A stretch of DNA of 64,000 bases from Pseudomonadota bacterium (GCA_023419375.1 JAEZYD010000035.1:1-64000), one strand, 5' to 3'. Positions 52,701 through 61,270 are shown, counted from the stretch's first letter. The notes: generated by a model from the letters alone, not told the origin. Numbers and translations: made by a program.

Positions 52701-54635
52701 AGCCCCGGTGTCGGTTACGGTAAACAGCAGATGGCCCGGATCGGCGGTTTCGGGCACACGCCGTACAGAAAGGTGCACAGCGCCTCTTGTGGTGGCCCGT
52801 ACGGCGCTTTCAAGCAGCAGACAGAGGGTTTCGCGCAGGGCTTTGGCCTGCCCTTCATACATGTGTCCCAGCAGCGGGGGCATGTACCACGCAAGGCCAA
52901 TGCCCGAATTTTCGGCGGCGGTGGTCACGGCATCGTGCGCCTCGCGCACAAGATGCTGCAGGTTGAAGGCCACGCGCTGTTCGCCAACGCTGGTCTGGTC
53001 CAGCTCTTTGCCGGGATTATCAATAATTCTGGCAAGCTCTCCGGCAGCGCCAAGCATGTTCTCGGCATACTGACGCACCGCGGGTGGCAGGGAGCAATGG
53101 CCGAGAGCCGCGCCCTCGCGCATGAGGCGATCCAGCGGCGGGCGCAGCAGGTTCTCCCACATGCCTGGGTCAACGGCGGAGGCGGATTTTTTTTGGTTTC
53201 TGGCAGGGGCTGCAACAGGCTCCAGATCGGAATTGTCAGAAATATCCACCGGCAGGGCGGAAAAGTCAGCGGCGGTTTTGCCTGTGACGGCAGAGGGAGG
53301 CAAGAGACGCAGATTGGGGTCGTCCAGCGGGGTATCAAGACTGATGGGGCCATCGTTTGGCCCGGCGCCAAGGCTGGAGCTGATCAAGGCCGCATCCAGC
53401 GCGGCGGCGTTGCGTTTACCCGCCGCTGTGGATTCTCGCCTTGTGCCCTTGCTGGCTTCTTCGGTTTGGGCAGCGTCACGCGGCAGGCCTGTTCCGGCAA
53501 TGAGCAGGGCGCTCAGGGCCGTGCCCCAAAGCGGAGCAGAGGCCAGTAGGTTTGCGGCGTAGCCGTAATCAAGGCCCATGACGCCCGCAGCCACAAACAG
53601 GGGTGGCACCAGGCAGCCCAAAAGAAAACGCCGTGAGCCGCCAAGGCCCATGATGGCCCCGCCAAGGGCGCTCAGGGTAAAGATCGCCGTGCAGGCAGGC
53701 CAGAGCGAAAGAAAACGGATGCTCCAGCTAAAACCGGGAAGGAGCGGCAGCAGGGCCACTGCTGCGCCCGGCAGGGAAAGCAGTATGAACTGGGCGTCCA
53801 GCAGGGGCGAGCGGCCCCTTGTGCGCATAAGATGACGGCCCACGTGGGGCAGGAGCATAAGCGCCAACCCCGGCGCGAGCACCGCCAGAGATTGATTCAG
53901 GGTTATGCTGCCGGAGCCGTAGGCTGGCATGCCAAAGATGCCTTGCGCCAGAGCAACGCCTACGTAAAGCGCAGTCCAGATGCGCCACTGGCCCCTCTCG
54001 GAGAGCCCGCGCAAAAGGCACAGCAGCATGACCACGGCAAGAGCCAGCAGGGCGGCTGTGCCCGCAAGGCTGCCCCAGTTGGAGGCGGCGTCCTGCGGGC
54101 TGCGCAGCATGGGTGAAAACCAGATGCCCGGCAGGCCGTCCAGGCGGATATAGCAGGTGATCGGGTCGGCCCCCGGCTCGGGCAGCAGCATCACATTGCG
54201 GTGACTCGGGAGAATCTCGCGCCATTCAACGCTGTCTGTCGCCGGGTTGGCGGCAGGCTCGTACAGAACAGGGTCAGCCGGAACATCCGGCCCCATGTCC
54301 AGCAGCATGGCCTGCGAGCGCCCCCCTGCGGGCAGCGGGGCGAGGGTAAAGCGCAGCCACATCACTCCGGTAACGCGCGGCAGCTCCTTGACGTTCAGGG
54401 GTTTGAACATCTGGCTGTTGGAAGGGGCGGCGGCCTCCTCCACATCCATGGTTCCCGTCACGTCAATAAAGTATTGCAGGTCGGGCAGCAGCGGCGTGTT
54501 TGCTGAACGCAACACGGGCGGAATCATGCCGCTGTGCGCCGTGGACGGCGCTCCAATACCTGCGCAGGCTATGCACAAAAAAAGGGCGCAGGCGCGCAGC
54601 AACGCACGCGAAATGCCGGAGGAAGTGAGAATCAT
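49740..54635 (-). CDS. Giant hybrid histidine-kinase-like membrane protein with missing phospho-residues
   Basis: A 1631-residue protein. Order: signal peptide (1-33), an extracytoplasmic beta-rich domain like 7TMR-DISM sensors (40-185), about seven transmembrane helices (190-385), then a region where a dimerisation/H-box should lie (480-560) but no SHELRTP-like His motif is visible. A GHKL ATP-binding domain (590-692) follows, with the G1 box DTGAGIP intact (642-648) but the N-box Asn replaced (LESAVRAT). Next come a degenerate receiver (706-835), about 700 residues of Glu/Pro/Gln/Ala-rich low-complexity linker, and a helical HPt-like end (1545-1625) without the phospho-His. It may be a signalling scaffold. 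Neighbour TPR protein lies 125 bases upstream. The linker contains the WVGEPMP repeats. Confidence 0.75.
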   Translation of the reverse strand: MILTSSGISRALLRACALFLCIACAGIGAPSTAHSGMIPPVLRSANTPLLPDLQYFIDVTGTMDVEEAAAPSNSQMFKPLNVKELPRVTGVMWLRFTLAPLPAGGRSQAMLLDMGPDVPADPVLYEPAANPATDSVEWREILPSHRNVMLLPEPGADPITCYIRLDGLPGIWFSPMLRSPQDAASNWGSLAGTAALLALAVVMLLCLLRGLSERGQWRIWTALYVGVALAQGIFGMPAYGSGSITLNQSLAVLAPGLALMLLPHVGRHLMRTRGRSPLLDAQFILLSLPGAAVALLPLLPGFSWSIRFLSLWPACTAIFTLSALGGAIMGLGGSRRFLLGCLVPPLFVAAGVMGLDYGYAANLLASAPLWGTALSALLIAGTGLPRDAAQTEEASKGTRRESTAAGKRNAAALDAALISSSLGAGPNDGPISLDTPLDDPNLRLLPPSAVTGKTAADFSALPVDISDNSDLEPVAAPARNQKKSASAVDPGMWENLLRPPLDRLMREGAALGHCSLPPAVRQYAENMLGAAGELARIIDNPGKELDQTSVGEQRVAFNLQHLVREAHDAVTTAAENSGIGLAWYMPPLLGHMYEGQAKALRETLCLLLESAVRATTRGAVHLSVRRVPETADPGHLLFTVTDTGAGIPPRDRSSLALTRAWELAGSNSGYLNVECGPQGTSIAFTLRLKPLENETGTEAAPEPQRAPTITVVAESAVDRQALAHMITTLGCNSTQARSMREALECNREAPALMLVAQDPHDGPAEADALGRFEAEALKAGLPVFKALAVTKDNTRWDELADTGYTHALLEPVDTEAFAATLREVLDEAGFTDHGPAASVVSAPAPEAEESDSVPPAEDIPLPVHEENSPESVSLPADAAPGIQAQEQNQLPDLFGHDASLQNALPDTGASMDSQPLTLSSPQSLNFGTADQSGMLLPMMEDSPQAEEDAPIELTDLLPPEAPAQDAGQALAAMPDTPALSLDAPDVAPAGAALVEKVADAVEEQTATQQPETQDILPDAPQPEPLSMQDDVEHQPEAQPEIPAEILPESSAAEPQETDAVTPQQEASQAASSTDAEFMASAGLEGPLWAAEAPAAPQMNEPEPEPAQEPAQESDKENAAAQQATPAPATVEQAELLTDTPAATPVQETTEQMSAPADKTPEALETLEWPEPEQHPGPAPAARETVTPAEFLEASLPSDPDMPEPPEQLAGLPTAESADPLKAMTGRVGEATLSPVNNAAFDVPAPAGKGAWDTYSLQDEWVGEPMPIGTPVKTASPVAQSAPQSAQGSAQNPVRGMAQGMPQTAAQASAAAGTRPVAAPAREEKSYTSPSLAHPGEWVGEPMPMTKPARQDDTPGAVNQGSTQGSGQNSGQDSGHAADERRSRQVEMPRTATGRLILKLLGSAGDRPLGPDNEPLPDGKPDLMADLAAMPRQDTVQAKSPTLAGTSGAGSPTAAPASVAEPQRAAAHLKGKATGNSIMNFIAGAAEALRHNGHDNAQHAPQAATAPAQTPVAAPLEQKTVEPQPAAFAPQAPVQPTAPRETDQTIPQLVARLDAAMDDAQQGFKNRRCAVVGDAANRIATESDAFGFRVLARMARCVERAAKANDMNALRDLLPELAVAVERNRIGLTPRR
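50605..50630 (-). repeat. 26-base direct repeat, copy 2 (in gene direction)
   Basis: Identical over 26 bases to 50836-50861 and in the same reading frame. It codes for the EWVGEPMPM-type peptide near residues 1336-1344 of the giant protein. Confidence 0.85.
50836..50861 (-). repeat. 26-base direct repeat, copy 1 (in gene direction)
   Basis: Codes for EWVGEPMPI near residues 1259-1267 of the giant protein. It is 231 bases (77 codons) from its twin, so the spacing is in frame. Confidence 0.85.
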
Positions 54636-54760
54636 GGTCGTTCCGCCTGTAAGATCACCGATCTATCTATGGTCTTTCCCCCTTCAGGCGCGAATGCGCC
54701 TCCAAATCCGATGCAGGGGGCGGTTTGTCGTGCTGGGGCGGCTTTTGGCCGCCGCTGTGC

Positions 54761-55513
54761 CTAGCGCAGGTTTCTGATTACGTCAGAAACGGATTGCCCG
54801 TCAGGAGCGCGCGCAGCGGGGTTGACTGCCAGCAGGCGCTGCCATGCCTTCATGGCGTCGTCCTTGCGCTTAAGGTCGAAGTAAAGCACCACGCCCTCGT
54901 TGAACATGGCGTTTTCATGCTTGGGGTTGACGCTGGAGGCGCGGCGGAAGTTCGTCACGGCCTTTTCGTATTCGCCAAGCTCGCGGTACATGATGCCAAG
55001 GTCGGTCAGCACATCGGCATTGTCCGGGGCAAGAGCCAACGAACGCTCGTAGGCGCTGGCGGCCTTGCGCGACTGGCCGGTGTCAAAATAGAGGTTGCCA
55101 AGGTCTGTCCAGTTATGCGCGTCCTTGGGGTTGGCAAGAACGTTCTGTTCCATGGAGACGATTTTGGCTGCCAGTTCGGGCGGAATGGGGGGCTGGTTGT
55201 CCTGCTTGGCCTGGCCGGAAGGCTGAGCGGAGGGCTGCCCCGGAGCCTGGGCTGCCGCCTGCGTTTGCCCTGCGGGTGTCTGCTGTGCAGGCTCCTGCGA
55301 GAACATGGACGGCACAAGGCTGCCCACATAGACGCCCAGCACAAGGGCCACGGCTATGCCTACAAAAAAAACACCCTTGCTGACCTTGCTGATGCCGTGG
55401 GGCTGTTCAGCCTGGGGGGCGGTTTCCGGGGTGGATGTGGTGTCGGCGGGCGCGGAAGGCTGCGCTGCCTTGGGGGTATCTGCGGACTTTTCTGGGGGCT
55501 TTTTGTTTGCCAT
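54761..55513 (-). CDS. Membrane-anchored TPR protein
   Basis: A 250-residue protein. The cytosolic N-terminus is Pro/Ala/Thr-rich (1-40), one transmembrane helix (about 47-68) follows, then a Gln/Pro/Ala linker and tetratricopeptide repeats at 110-230. Repeats are visible as AHNWTDLGNLYFDTGQSRKA, then ADVLTDLGIMYRELGEYEKA and ENAMFNEGVVLYFDLKRKDD. GAGGAA lies 4 bases before the ATG. The build resembles CcmH/NrfG-type assembly TPR proteins, but no cytochrome genes are near. It could scaffold the giant kinase-like protein next door; this is a guess. Confidence 0.82.
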   Translation of the reverse strand: MANKKPPEKSADTPKAAQPSAPADTTSTPETAPQAEQPHGISKVSKGVFFVGIAVALVLGVYVGSLVPSMFSQEPAQQTPAGQTQAAAQAPGQPSAQPSGQAKQDNQPPIPPELAAKIVSMEQNVLANPKDAHNWTDLGNLYFDTGQSRKAASAYERSLALAPDNADVLTDLGIMYRELGEYEKAVTNFRRASSVNPKHENAMFNEGVVLYFDLKRKDDAMKAWQRLLAVNPAARAPDGQSVSDVIRNLR

Positions 55514-55615
55514 GTATTCCTCGTGGCTTGGGAAATATCTTTATCCATCAGCCTACAACCGGAGGAAAAAAGAGGCAAGCCCGCAGCTTGCGCACCCCTG
55601 CGCCATGCCCCCGGT

Positions 55616-56830
55616 TCAGCGCGCCCCTCCACCGTGAACAATGCGGTATATGCCAACCGAAGCCAGAACCACGATGCTCAGGGTCAGATACATGCCGCTG
55701 TATCCCATTGAGGGAATCAGATGGCCGAATATGTATGGGCCAAGGCCGATGCCAAGGTCAAAGAAAATGTAGAATGTTGTGGTCGCCTGCGCGTAGCGCG
55801 AGCGTGAAACCAGTGAGAGGGATACCGCCTGCCCCACAGATTGAAAGTTGGCAAAGCCCACGCCCAGCAGCAGGCCCGCGCACAGCAGCACGGCGGCGCT
55901 TTCGGCGCGCGAAAGCACAAACAGGGCCAGAGCCGTGAGCAGCAGGGCAGGGTACAAAATTACATGCTCGCCATGCCGGTCAAACAGGCGGCCGCTATGG
56001 GGCCGCGTGAGCAAGGCCGCCCCGGCGTAACACAAAAAGAAAATGCTGGCCGTGCCCGTGAGTCCGTGCTCCGCGGCAAAGGAAGGCAAGAATGCCTGTA
56101 TGCAGCCATAGCTCGGGCATACTACAAGAGCCACCAGCGAGAAGCGCACCACACGCGGATCAATATAGCTGTACAGGCTCAAGGCCGGGCGCGACGGCTG
56201 GCGCATGGGCGGCAGGTTGCGCAAAAAGCAGAAAATTCCCAGGCAGACCAGGCTGATGCCCGCGTTGAGCAGCATGAGGGTGTGGTATCCGTACCTGAGG
56301 GAAAGAAAGATGCCCAAAAATGGCCCAAAAGCCAGAGCCAGTGCGGCACTCATGGTAAAAAGGCCTATGCCCAGACCATGAAAACGCACAGGAACCACAT
56401 AGGCCACAATGGCTCCTGTGGCGGTTCCGGCCACGCCTATGCCAAAACCGGCCGCAAAGCGCTGCACAAAAAGCATGGGCAGAGAATCCACAAGGAACAG
56501 GCCGCCAATGCTTGCGGTAAACAGCAGCAGGCCTGCAAGCAGGCAGGGTTTGCCCCCAAAGGTGGAGAGCTGGTTGCCTGAAAGGAATCGTCCCACAAGG
56601 CAGCCGATGACCATGATGCCCGAGGTCAGCCCTGCTGTGCTCAGGCTGGTGCCAAAGGTTTTTTGCACATGGGCCGTGCCGGTGACAAAGATGAGATAGT
56701 AGTCCGTCATCAACAACATGTTGATGCAGGTGACAACCAAAAAGTTGCCCCGGCAAATGGCGGCAAAGGCCTCAATGAAACCTGCTTCCATCTGCTGGGC
56801 CGCTGGGCCGTGAAGGTGTTTCCTGGGCAT
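55616..56830 (-). CDS. MFS transporter
   Basis: A 404-residue inner-membrane carrier of the major facilitator superfamily, with 12 predicted helices. The loop 2-3 motif A is represented by GCLVGRFLSGNQLSTFGGKP near 76-95 and repeated in part at RPHSGRLFDRHGE near 290. GGAGG lies 7 bases before the ATG. It is divergent from a MarR regulator with a palindrome between them, so it is probably the regulator's target, perhaps an efflux pump for a toxic compound. Substrate unknown. Confidence 0.88.
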   Translation of the reverse strand: MPRKHLHGPAAQQMEAGFIEAFAAICRGNFLVVTCINMLLMTDYYLIFVTGTAHVQKTFGTSLSTAGLTSGIMVIGCLVGRFLSGNQLSTFGGKPCLLAGLLLFTASIGGLFLVDSLPMLFVQRFAAGFGIGVAGTATGAIVAYVVPVRFHGLGIGLFTMSAALALAFGPFLGIFLSLRYGYHTLMLLNAGISLVCLGIFCFLRNLPPMRQPSRPALSLYSYIDPRVVRFSLVALVVCPSYGCIQAFLPSFAAEHGLTGTASIFFLCYAGAALLTRPHSGRLFDRHGEHVILYPALLLTALALFVLSRAESAAVLLCAGLLLGVGFANFQSVGQAVSLSLVSRSRYAQATTTFYIFFDLGIGLGPYIFGHLIPSMGYSGMYLTLSIVVLASVGIYRIVHGGGAR

Positions 56831-56862
56831 GACCTGACCTCCGTAACAGGGTTCAAGGCAGT

Positions 56863-56880
56863 TCGTTGCGCTCGCAACGA
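56863..56880. promoter_or_regulatory. Palindromic operator candidate for the MarR regulator
   Basis: TCGTTGCG and CGCAACGA form a perfect 8+8 palindrome around CT, 33 bases before the MFS gene and 132 before marR-like. Size and position fit a MarR dimer site. Confidence 0.6.
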
Positions 56881-57011
56881 TTTATGATCCCCTGCCCATA
56901 CACTTGTCAAGGCAAGCTCCTCGAGCGTAGCCTTTTTTGCAGCCTTGTCTGCCGCAACCCATTGGGAGTCGGCTTGAAGAGTCTGCTGGCAACCAGCCAC
57001 AGGAATATGTC

Positions 57012-57458
57012 ATGGAACTTGTCTATAAATGGATCACGCTGGCCAACCGGCATTACTACATGTACCTCAACCGGGCGCTTGCGCCTTTTGGCATCAACAG
57101 CAGTCAGTATCTGTTCATTCTCAACCTGTGCCGCGACCCTGGCGTCACTCAGGACAAACTGCCCGAGCGTATCTGCGTGAACAAAAGCAACGTGACCCGC
57201 ACGCTGGCCCAGCTTGAAAAGAAAGGGCTTATCCGGCGGCAGGTCAATCCGGTGGACAAGCGCACGGCGGCGGTTTTTCCCACCGAGCGGGCGCGGGAGC
57301 TGTATCCGCAGATAATGGAAGTTATTGCAACATGGGATGATGCCGTGACCAGTGTGCTCAGCGCGCAGGAAAAGGAAAATCTGTTGGAATTCATGCAGCG
57401 CGTGGCGGACAAGGCCGCTGCATTGCGCGGGGCAAGCCCTGCTGCCCTCAGAAAGTAG
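57012..57458 (+). CDS. MarR-family transcriptional regulator
   Basis: A 148-residue winged-helix regulator. The dimer helices flank the DNA-binding core at about 55-100, which has the HTH VTQDKLPERICVNKSNVTRTL, then the wing QVNPVDKRTAAVFPTE (LxxxxxPxDxR pattern). AGGAA lies 8 bases before the ATG at 57012. The frame is open to 56937, without a better site. It probably represses itself and the divergent MFS gene until it binds a ligand. Confidence 0.9.
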   Translation: MELVYKWITLANRHYYMYLNRALAPFGINSSQYLFILNLCRDPGVTQDKLPERICVNKSNVTRTLAQLEKKGLIRRQVNPVDKRTAAVFPTERARELYPQIMEVIATWDDAVTSVLSAQEKENLLEFMQRVADKAAALRGASPAALRK

Positions 57459-57555
57459 GGCAGTTTTCGCTAAGCGCTTGTGTCTTGTGACCTTTACGGG
57501 ATATGTTGCGGCAAAGGCCGTTGCGCCTTGACATGCGGTTCGCGGGAGGAGCGTC

Positions 57556-58959
57556 ATGCTCAGCATTTTTGATCTGTTCAAGATCGGTATAGGGCCGTCC
57601 AGTTCCCATACCATTGGCCCCATGATTGCGGGCAAGGCCTTTGCGGGCGAACTTGCCGTTTTGGGCATGCTGCCTCTGGTAGGCCGGGTAAAAGTGGAGC
57701 TTTACGGTTCGCTGGCGCTTACCGGCGAGGGGCACGGCACCATTGGGGCCGTGTTGGCAGGGCTTGAAGGCGAGGAGCCGCAGGAGGTGGACATTGCCCA
57801 TATGGCCCGCCGCACCGCGGATCTGCAAAACAATGCCGATCTGGTGCTCATGTGCGCCTATACCATCCCTTTTAATTTTGAGCGCGATGTGTGTCAGCAC
57901 AAGGGTATCTTTTTACCCAAACATTCCAATGCCATGACGCTTTCGGCCTTCAGCGCGGACGGCGCGCTGATATACTCCAAGAATTTCTATTCCATAGGCG
58001 GCGGGTTTATCCGAACGGACGATGATTTTGACAGCCCGCGCGAACTGTACGCCACTCCCCCCCATCCCTACGAAAAAGCCTCGGAGCTTTTTGATATCTG
58101 CGCCCGCGAAAACAAGACCATTGCGCAGATTGTCATGGCCAACGAGGTGTTCTGGCGGTCTGAAAGCGAGGTCAACGAGCGCGTAACGGCCATCACAGAC
58201 GTTATGCGCGAAGCCGTGGAGCGCGGTTGCTATACAGACGGCGTGCTGCCGGGCGGGTACAATGTGCGCCGTCGCGCGCCCAACCTGCTGCGCAAGGTCA
58301 GCGCCCTGCAAGCTGCCGGGCGGCGCGACCTCAGCCTGTGGCCCATGCTCTATGCCTTTGCCGTGGCAGAAGAAAACGCCTCCGGCGGGCGCATTGTGAC
58401 CGCGCCCACCAATGGCGCGGCGGGCATTGTGCCAGCAGTGCTGCTGTATTATCTGAATTTTTACCCCCATGCCACGGATGACGGCGCGCGCGATTTTCTG
58501 CTCACTGCCGGAGCCATTGGCCTGTTCTACAAGCTCAATGCCTCTATTTCGGGCGCGGAGGTCGGCTGCCAGGGCGAGGTGGGCGTGGCCTGCTCCATGG
58601 CTGCTGGCGCGTACTGCGCGGTTACGGGCGGCAACGTCAAGCAGGTGGAAGTGGCGGCGGAAATCGGCATGGAACATAACCTCGGCCTTACCTGCGATCC
58701 TGTGGGGGGGCTGGTGCAGATTCCCTGCATCGAGCGCAATGGCGTGGCCGCGGAGCGCGCGGTCAACTGCGCCCAGTTGTCGCGGCTGGAAGACGGGCGG
58801 CAGCGGGTTATCTCGCTGGATGATATCATTGAGGTCATGTACCGCACCGGGCTTGATTTGCAGTCGCGTTACAAGGAGACCTCGCTCGGCGGTCTGGCCG
58901 AGGCCGTAGCCAAGGTTATGGCGCGCAAAAAGATGGCGCCGGGGGCATCCGGCAAATAG
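57556..58959 (+). CDS. sdaA: L-serine ammonia-lyase, iron-sulfur type
   Basis: A 467-residue single-chain serine dehydratase converting L-serine to pyruvate and ammonia with an oxygen-sensitive [4Fe-4S] cluster. It opens with the beta-domain signature MLSIFDLFKIGIGPSSSHTIGPM-like sequence. The alpha-domain holds TAPTNGAAGIVPAV near 285 and cysteines in GCQGEVGVACSM, and in LTCDPVGG and QIPCIE, that match cluster and active-site positions. Length fits the E. coli SdaA type. GGGAGGAG precedes the ATG. Terminated at 58994-59027. Confidence 0.95.
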   Translation: MLSIFDLFKIGIGPSSSHTIGPMIAGKAFAGELAVLGMLPLVGRVKVELYGSLALTGEGHGTIGAVLAGLEGEEPQEVDIAHMARRTADLQNNADLVLMCAYTIPFNFERDVCQHKGIFLPKHSNAMTLSAFSADGALIYSKNFYSIGGGFIRTDDDFDSPRELYATPPHPYEKASELFDICARENKTIAQIVMANEVFWRSESEVNERVTAITDVMREAVERGCYTDGVLPGGYNVRRRAPNLLRKVSALQAAGRRDLSLWPMLYAFAVAEENASGGRIVTAPTNGAAGIVPAVLLYYLNFYPHATDDGARDFLLTAGAIGLFYKLNASISGAEVGCQGEVGVACSMAAGAYCAVTGGNVKQVEVAAEIGMEHNLGLTCDPVGGLVQIPCIERNGVAAERAVNCAQLSRLEDGRQRVISLDDIIEVMYRTGLDLQSRYKETSLGGLAEAVAKVMARKKMAPGASGK

Positions 58960-58993
58960 GTGTGAACATATTTTTCCCCTTCGGGGACGAGCT

Positions 58994-59027
58994 AAGAAAA
59001 CGCGGCTGCAAAGCCGCGGTTTCTTAT
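58994..59027 (+). terminator. Terminator of sdaA
   Basis: CGCGGCT and AGCCGCG pair around GCAA, extended by AAGAAA/TTTCTT, 35 bases after the stop. Confidence 0.85.
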
Positions 59028-59561
59028 TGATGGGTACATGTGAGTTGAAAATATAATCAATCTTTAAGTATTTTCTCTGCAGCAACCAGAGTCGAGAAGT
59101 AAAACGGGTTGGACAAGGCTTTTACAATGCAGAATATTTTATGTTTATGTGGTAATGTACATGGCTGAATTGTGCGAATTGTAAATCATCACATAAAATT
59201 TGCTGAAGGATATTGTAAATATGTTTTTTTGATGCAATAATTTGTAATACTTATTATATTTTTGAATATGCTTTAATTTATGACAGCATATCGACAAAAT
59301 ATAAAAAATAAGGGAGTGTTTTTTATACCGTGTGTAGCATCTGGGGTGATGTGAACATATGCCGTGCGTGGTGTCTGGTTAAACAGAGTGCCGATCTGGC
59401 GCATATGTAAATGTGCATGGCTTGAATATTATTGGATAAAAATGTGAATTTATCTTTTTATCCAGATTTAAGGCATTGCTGCAATGGACTTGATCATGCT
59501 TCATCGTGCTCTTTATGCTGCCTGTTGTACGTCCTGAAACCTGTAACACTGGAAGTGCAAG
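59028..59561. other. Long AT-rich non-coding region before the HdeA-like gene
   Basis: About 530 bases, far more AT-rich than the genes around it, with no credible reading frame on either strand. Two inverted repeats stand out. One is ATATGCT...AGCATAT (59266-59291, 12-base spacer). The other is a perfect 10-base pair TGGATAAAAA...TTTTTATCCA (59433-59464, 12-base spacer). They could be regulator sites or RNA hairpins controlling the stress-type gene downstream. Confidence 0.5.
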
Positions 59562-59849
59562 ATGAAAAAAGTATGTTTTGCAATAGTGCTGGCGGCCATG
59601 CTTGCCTTGCCCATGACTGCCTCGGCAAAGAGCGACAAAATAGATTTCGGCAAGCTGCCTTGCAGCGCGTTTGTGCAGTTGGACGCCCAGACCATGACCA
59701 TGTTTTATTTCTGGCTTGATGGTTACGCCAGCGCCAAAACCGGCGATACGACCCTGGATGTCAACGCTGTGGAAAACAACCTGACCCAGATCATGAAGGT
59801 CTGCAAACAGAACCCCAAAAAGTCCGTTCTTTCGGTTATTGCCGACTAA
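59562..59849 (+). CDS. HdeA-family periplasmic protein (acid-stress chaperone type)
   Basis: A 95-residue secreted protein. The signal peptide (1-22, ending TASA) is followed by the HdeA/HdeB-like pattern. This runs LPCSAFVQLDAQTMTMFYFW with FWLDGYA, an LDVNAVE helix and VCKQNPKKS near the end. Two cysteines (34 and 80) are placed to form the single family disulfide. HdeA proteins keep periplasmic proteins soluble at very low pH. GGAAG lies 6 bases before the ATG. It has its own terminator at 59858, so it is a single-gene transcript. Confidence 0.8.
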   Translation: MKKVCFAIVLAAMLALPMTASAKSDKIDFGKLPCSAFVQLDAQTMTMFYFWLDGYASAKTGDTTLDVNAVENNLTQIMKVCKQNPKKSVLSVIAD

Positions 59850-59857
59850 TGGCGCAA

Positions 59858-59888
59858 GGGGCGGACCGTAAGGCCCGCCCCTGTTTCT
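59858..59888 (+). terminator. Terminator of the HdeA-like gene
   Basis: A 10-bp stem with one mismatch (GGGGCGGACC against GGCCCGCCCC) around GTAA, followed by TGTTTCTT. Confidence 0.8.
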
Positions 59889-59914
59889 TGGGGAGAACAG
59901 CGCCAAGCGGCCTG

Positions 59915-61192
59915 CTATGATTTTTTCAGGGGCAGATTTGCCTGACGGGGCGCAGCCGTATTTGCGGCAGATGCGCTGTCGTTTCCAGAAGCAAAAAGCT
60001 TGTCCGCCAGTTTACGGTGCGCTGCAGGCATTGCCAGAGCGTCCAGCTCTTGCGGCGTGACCCATCGAGCCTCGGTAGCTGCGGAAAGCAGCGGCGGCTG
60101 CGGCGGGTCAGCCGGAGCTGTCGCGCTGTCAAACTCAAGTCCAAAACAGTGCAGCGTCAGGCGGTAGGTGGTGTATCCGTGCCGGATAATGCCATGCTGC
60201 GCTGCCACACGCACGGCAAAGCCCGTTTCTTCCATAAATTCCCGCACGGTGGCCTGTTCCGGACTTTCGTCCGGCTCAACCCGGCCGCCGGGAAATTCCC
60301 ACAGGTTGCCCCACACGCCCGCAGGCGGGCGCTTTTGCACAAAAATTCTGTTGGCGCAGCGCAAAACCCCGGTCACGGCCTTGACGGGCGTGATGGTGGC
60401 TCGTTTGCCGGGCACCGGGCGCTGGTCTGTGATGCCCAGATGCAGGCTGATGCAGAACCGGGCCAGCGGGCACTCCGCGCAGCGCGGCTTTTTGCCGCAA
60501 ACAAGCGCCCCAAGCTCCATCATGGCCTGATTGTGTTCGCGCGACTTGCCCTCGGGCACCAGCCGCAAGGCCCATCGGTGGATGATCCCCGCTGCCGGGT
60601 TTTGCTTTACGGGGCTGTCCACATCAAAAATGCGCGCAATGACGCGCTCCACATTGGCGTCCACGCACGGCAGCTTTTCACCAAAGGCAATGCTTGCCAC
60701 CGCGCCCGCGGTGTAGGGGCCAACGCCGGGCAGACTACGGATGGCTTCAAGCTCTGAGGGAAACACGCCGCCGTATTCCGCCATGATTTTGCGGGCGGCG
60801 GTCAGGATATGTCTGGCGCGGGAATAGTAGCCAAGGCCTTCCCACTGACGCAGCACGTCTTCCTCGCTGGCGGTGGCGAGAGTGGCTATGTCGGGAAAGC
60901 GCTGCATCCAGCGATTAAAATAGCTGACACCACGCTCCATCTGGGTTTGCTGGAGCATGACTTCGGAAATCCATACTTCGTAGGGAGTGTAGTTGACCCG
61001 CCACGGCAGACGGCGCTGGTTTGCGGCAAACCAGCCGAGCAGGGCGTTTTGCAGTTCGCCCAGATGATCCTGGGGCGGCAGATGCGTGCTGGTTGCAGCC
61101 TGTTCCGGCATACCCGGCAGTGTTGCCGGTTGGGGCTTGGAAGTCTTGCGGTTCATGCTGCGAAGCCTATACCGGGAAACGGGCATTGTCAT
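59915..61192 (-). CDS. mutY: A/G-specific adenine glycosylase MutY
   Basis: A 425-residue repair enzyme that removes adenine mispaired with 8-oxoguanine. The catalytic Glu lies in WISEVMLQQTQ, the helix-hairpin-helix is LPGVGPYTAGAVAS followed by the catalytic Asp in PCVDANV. The [4Fe-4S] ligands fit C-x6-C-x2-C-x5-C in CGKKPRCAECPLARFC. The C-terminal NUDIX-like domain reads the 8-oxoG strand (WEFPGGRVEPDE with REFMEETGF). The start at 61192 has GGAAG 5 bases upstream; an ATG 12 bases further up is less well placed, and a later ATG at 61156 is possible. Confidence 0.94.
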   Translation of the reverse strand: MTMPVSRYRLRSMNRKTSKPQPATLPGMPEQAATSTHLPPQDHLGELQNALLGWFAANQRRLPWRVNYTPYEVWISEVMLQQTQMERGVSYFNRWMQRFPDIATLATASEEDVLRQWEGLGYYSRARHILTAARKIMAEYGGVFPSELEAIRSLPGVGPYTAGAVASIAFGEKLPCVDANVERVIARIFDVDSPVKQNPAAGIIHRWALRLVPEGKSREHNQAMMELGALVCGKKPRCAECPLARFCISLHLGITDQRPVPGKRATITPVKAVTGVLRCANRIFVQKRPPAGVWGNLWEFPGGRVEPDESPEQATVREFMEETGFAVRVAAQHGIIRHGYTTYRLTLHCFGLEFDSATAPADPPQPPLLSAATEARWVTPQELDALAMPAAHRKLADKLFASGNDSASAANTAAPRQANLPLKKS

Positions 61193-61270
61193 CCGCGCTT
61201 CCATACCCTATATTCGCGCCAATGGCGGGGCGAACGCCCGCTGTGCAGAATAACCATTCAAGGAGCACCC

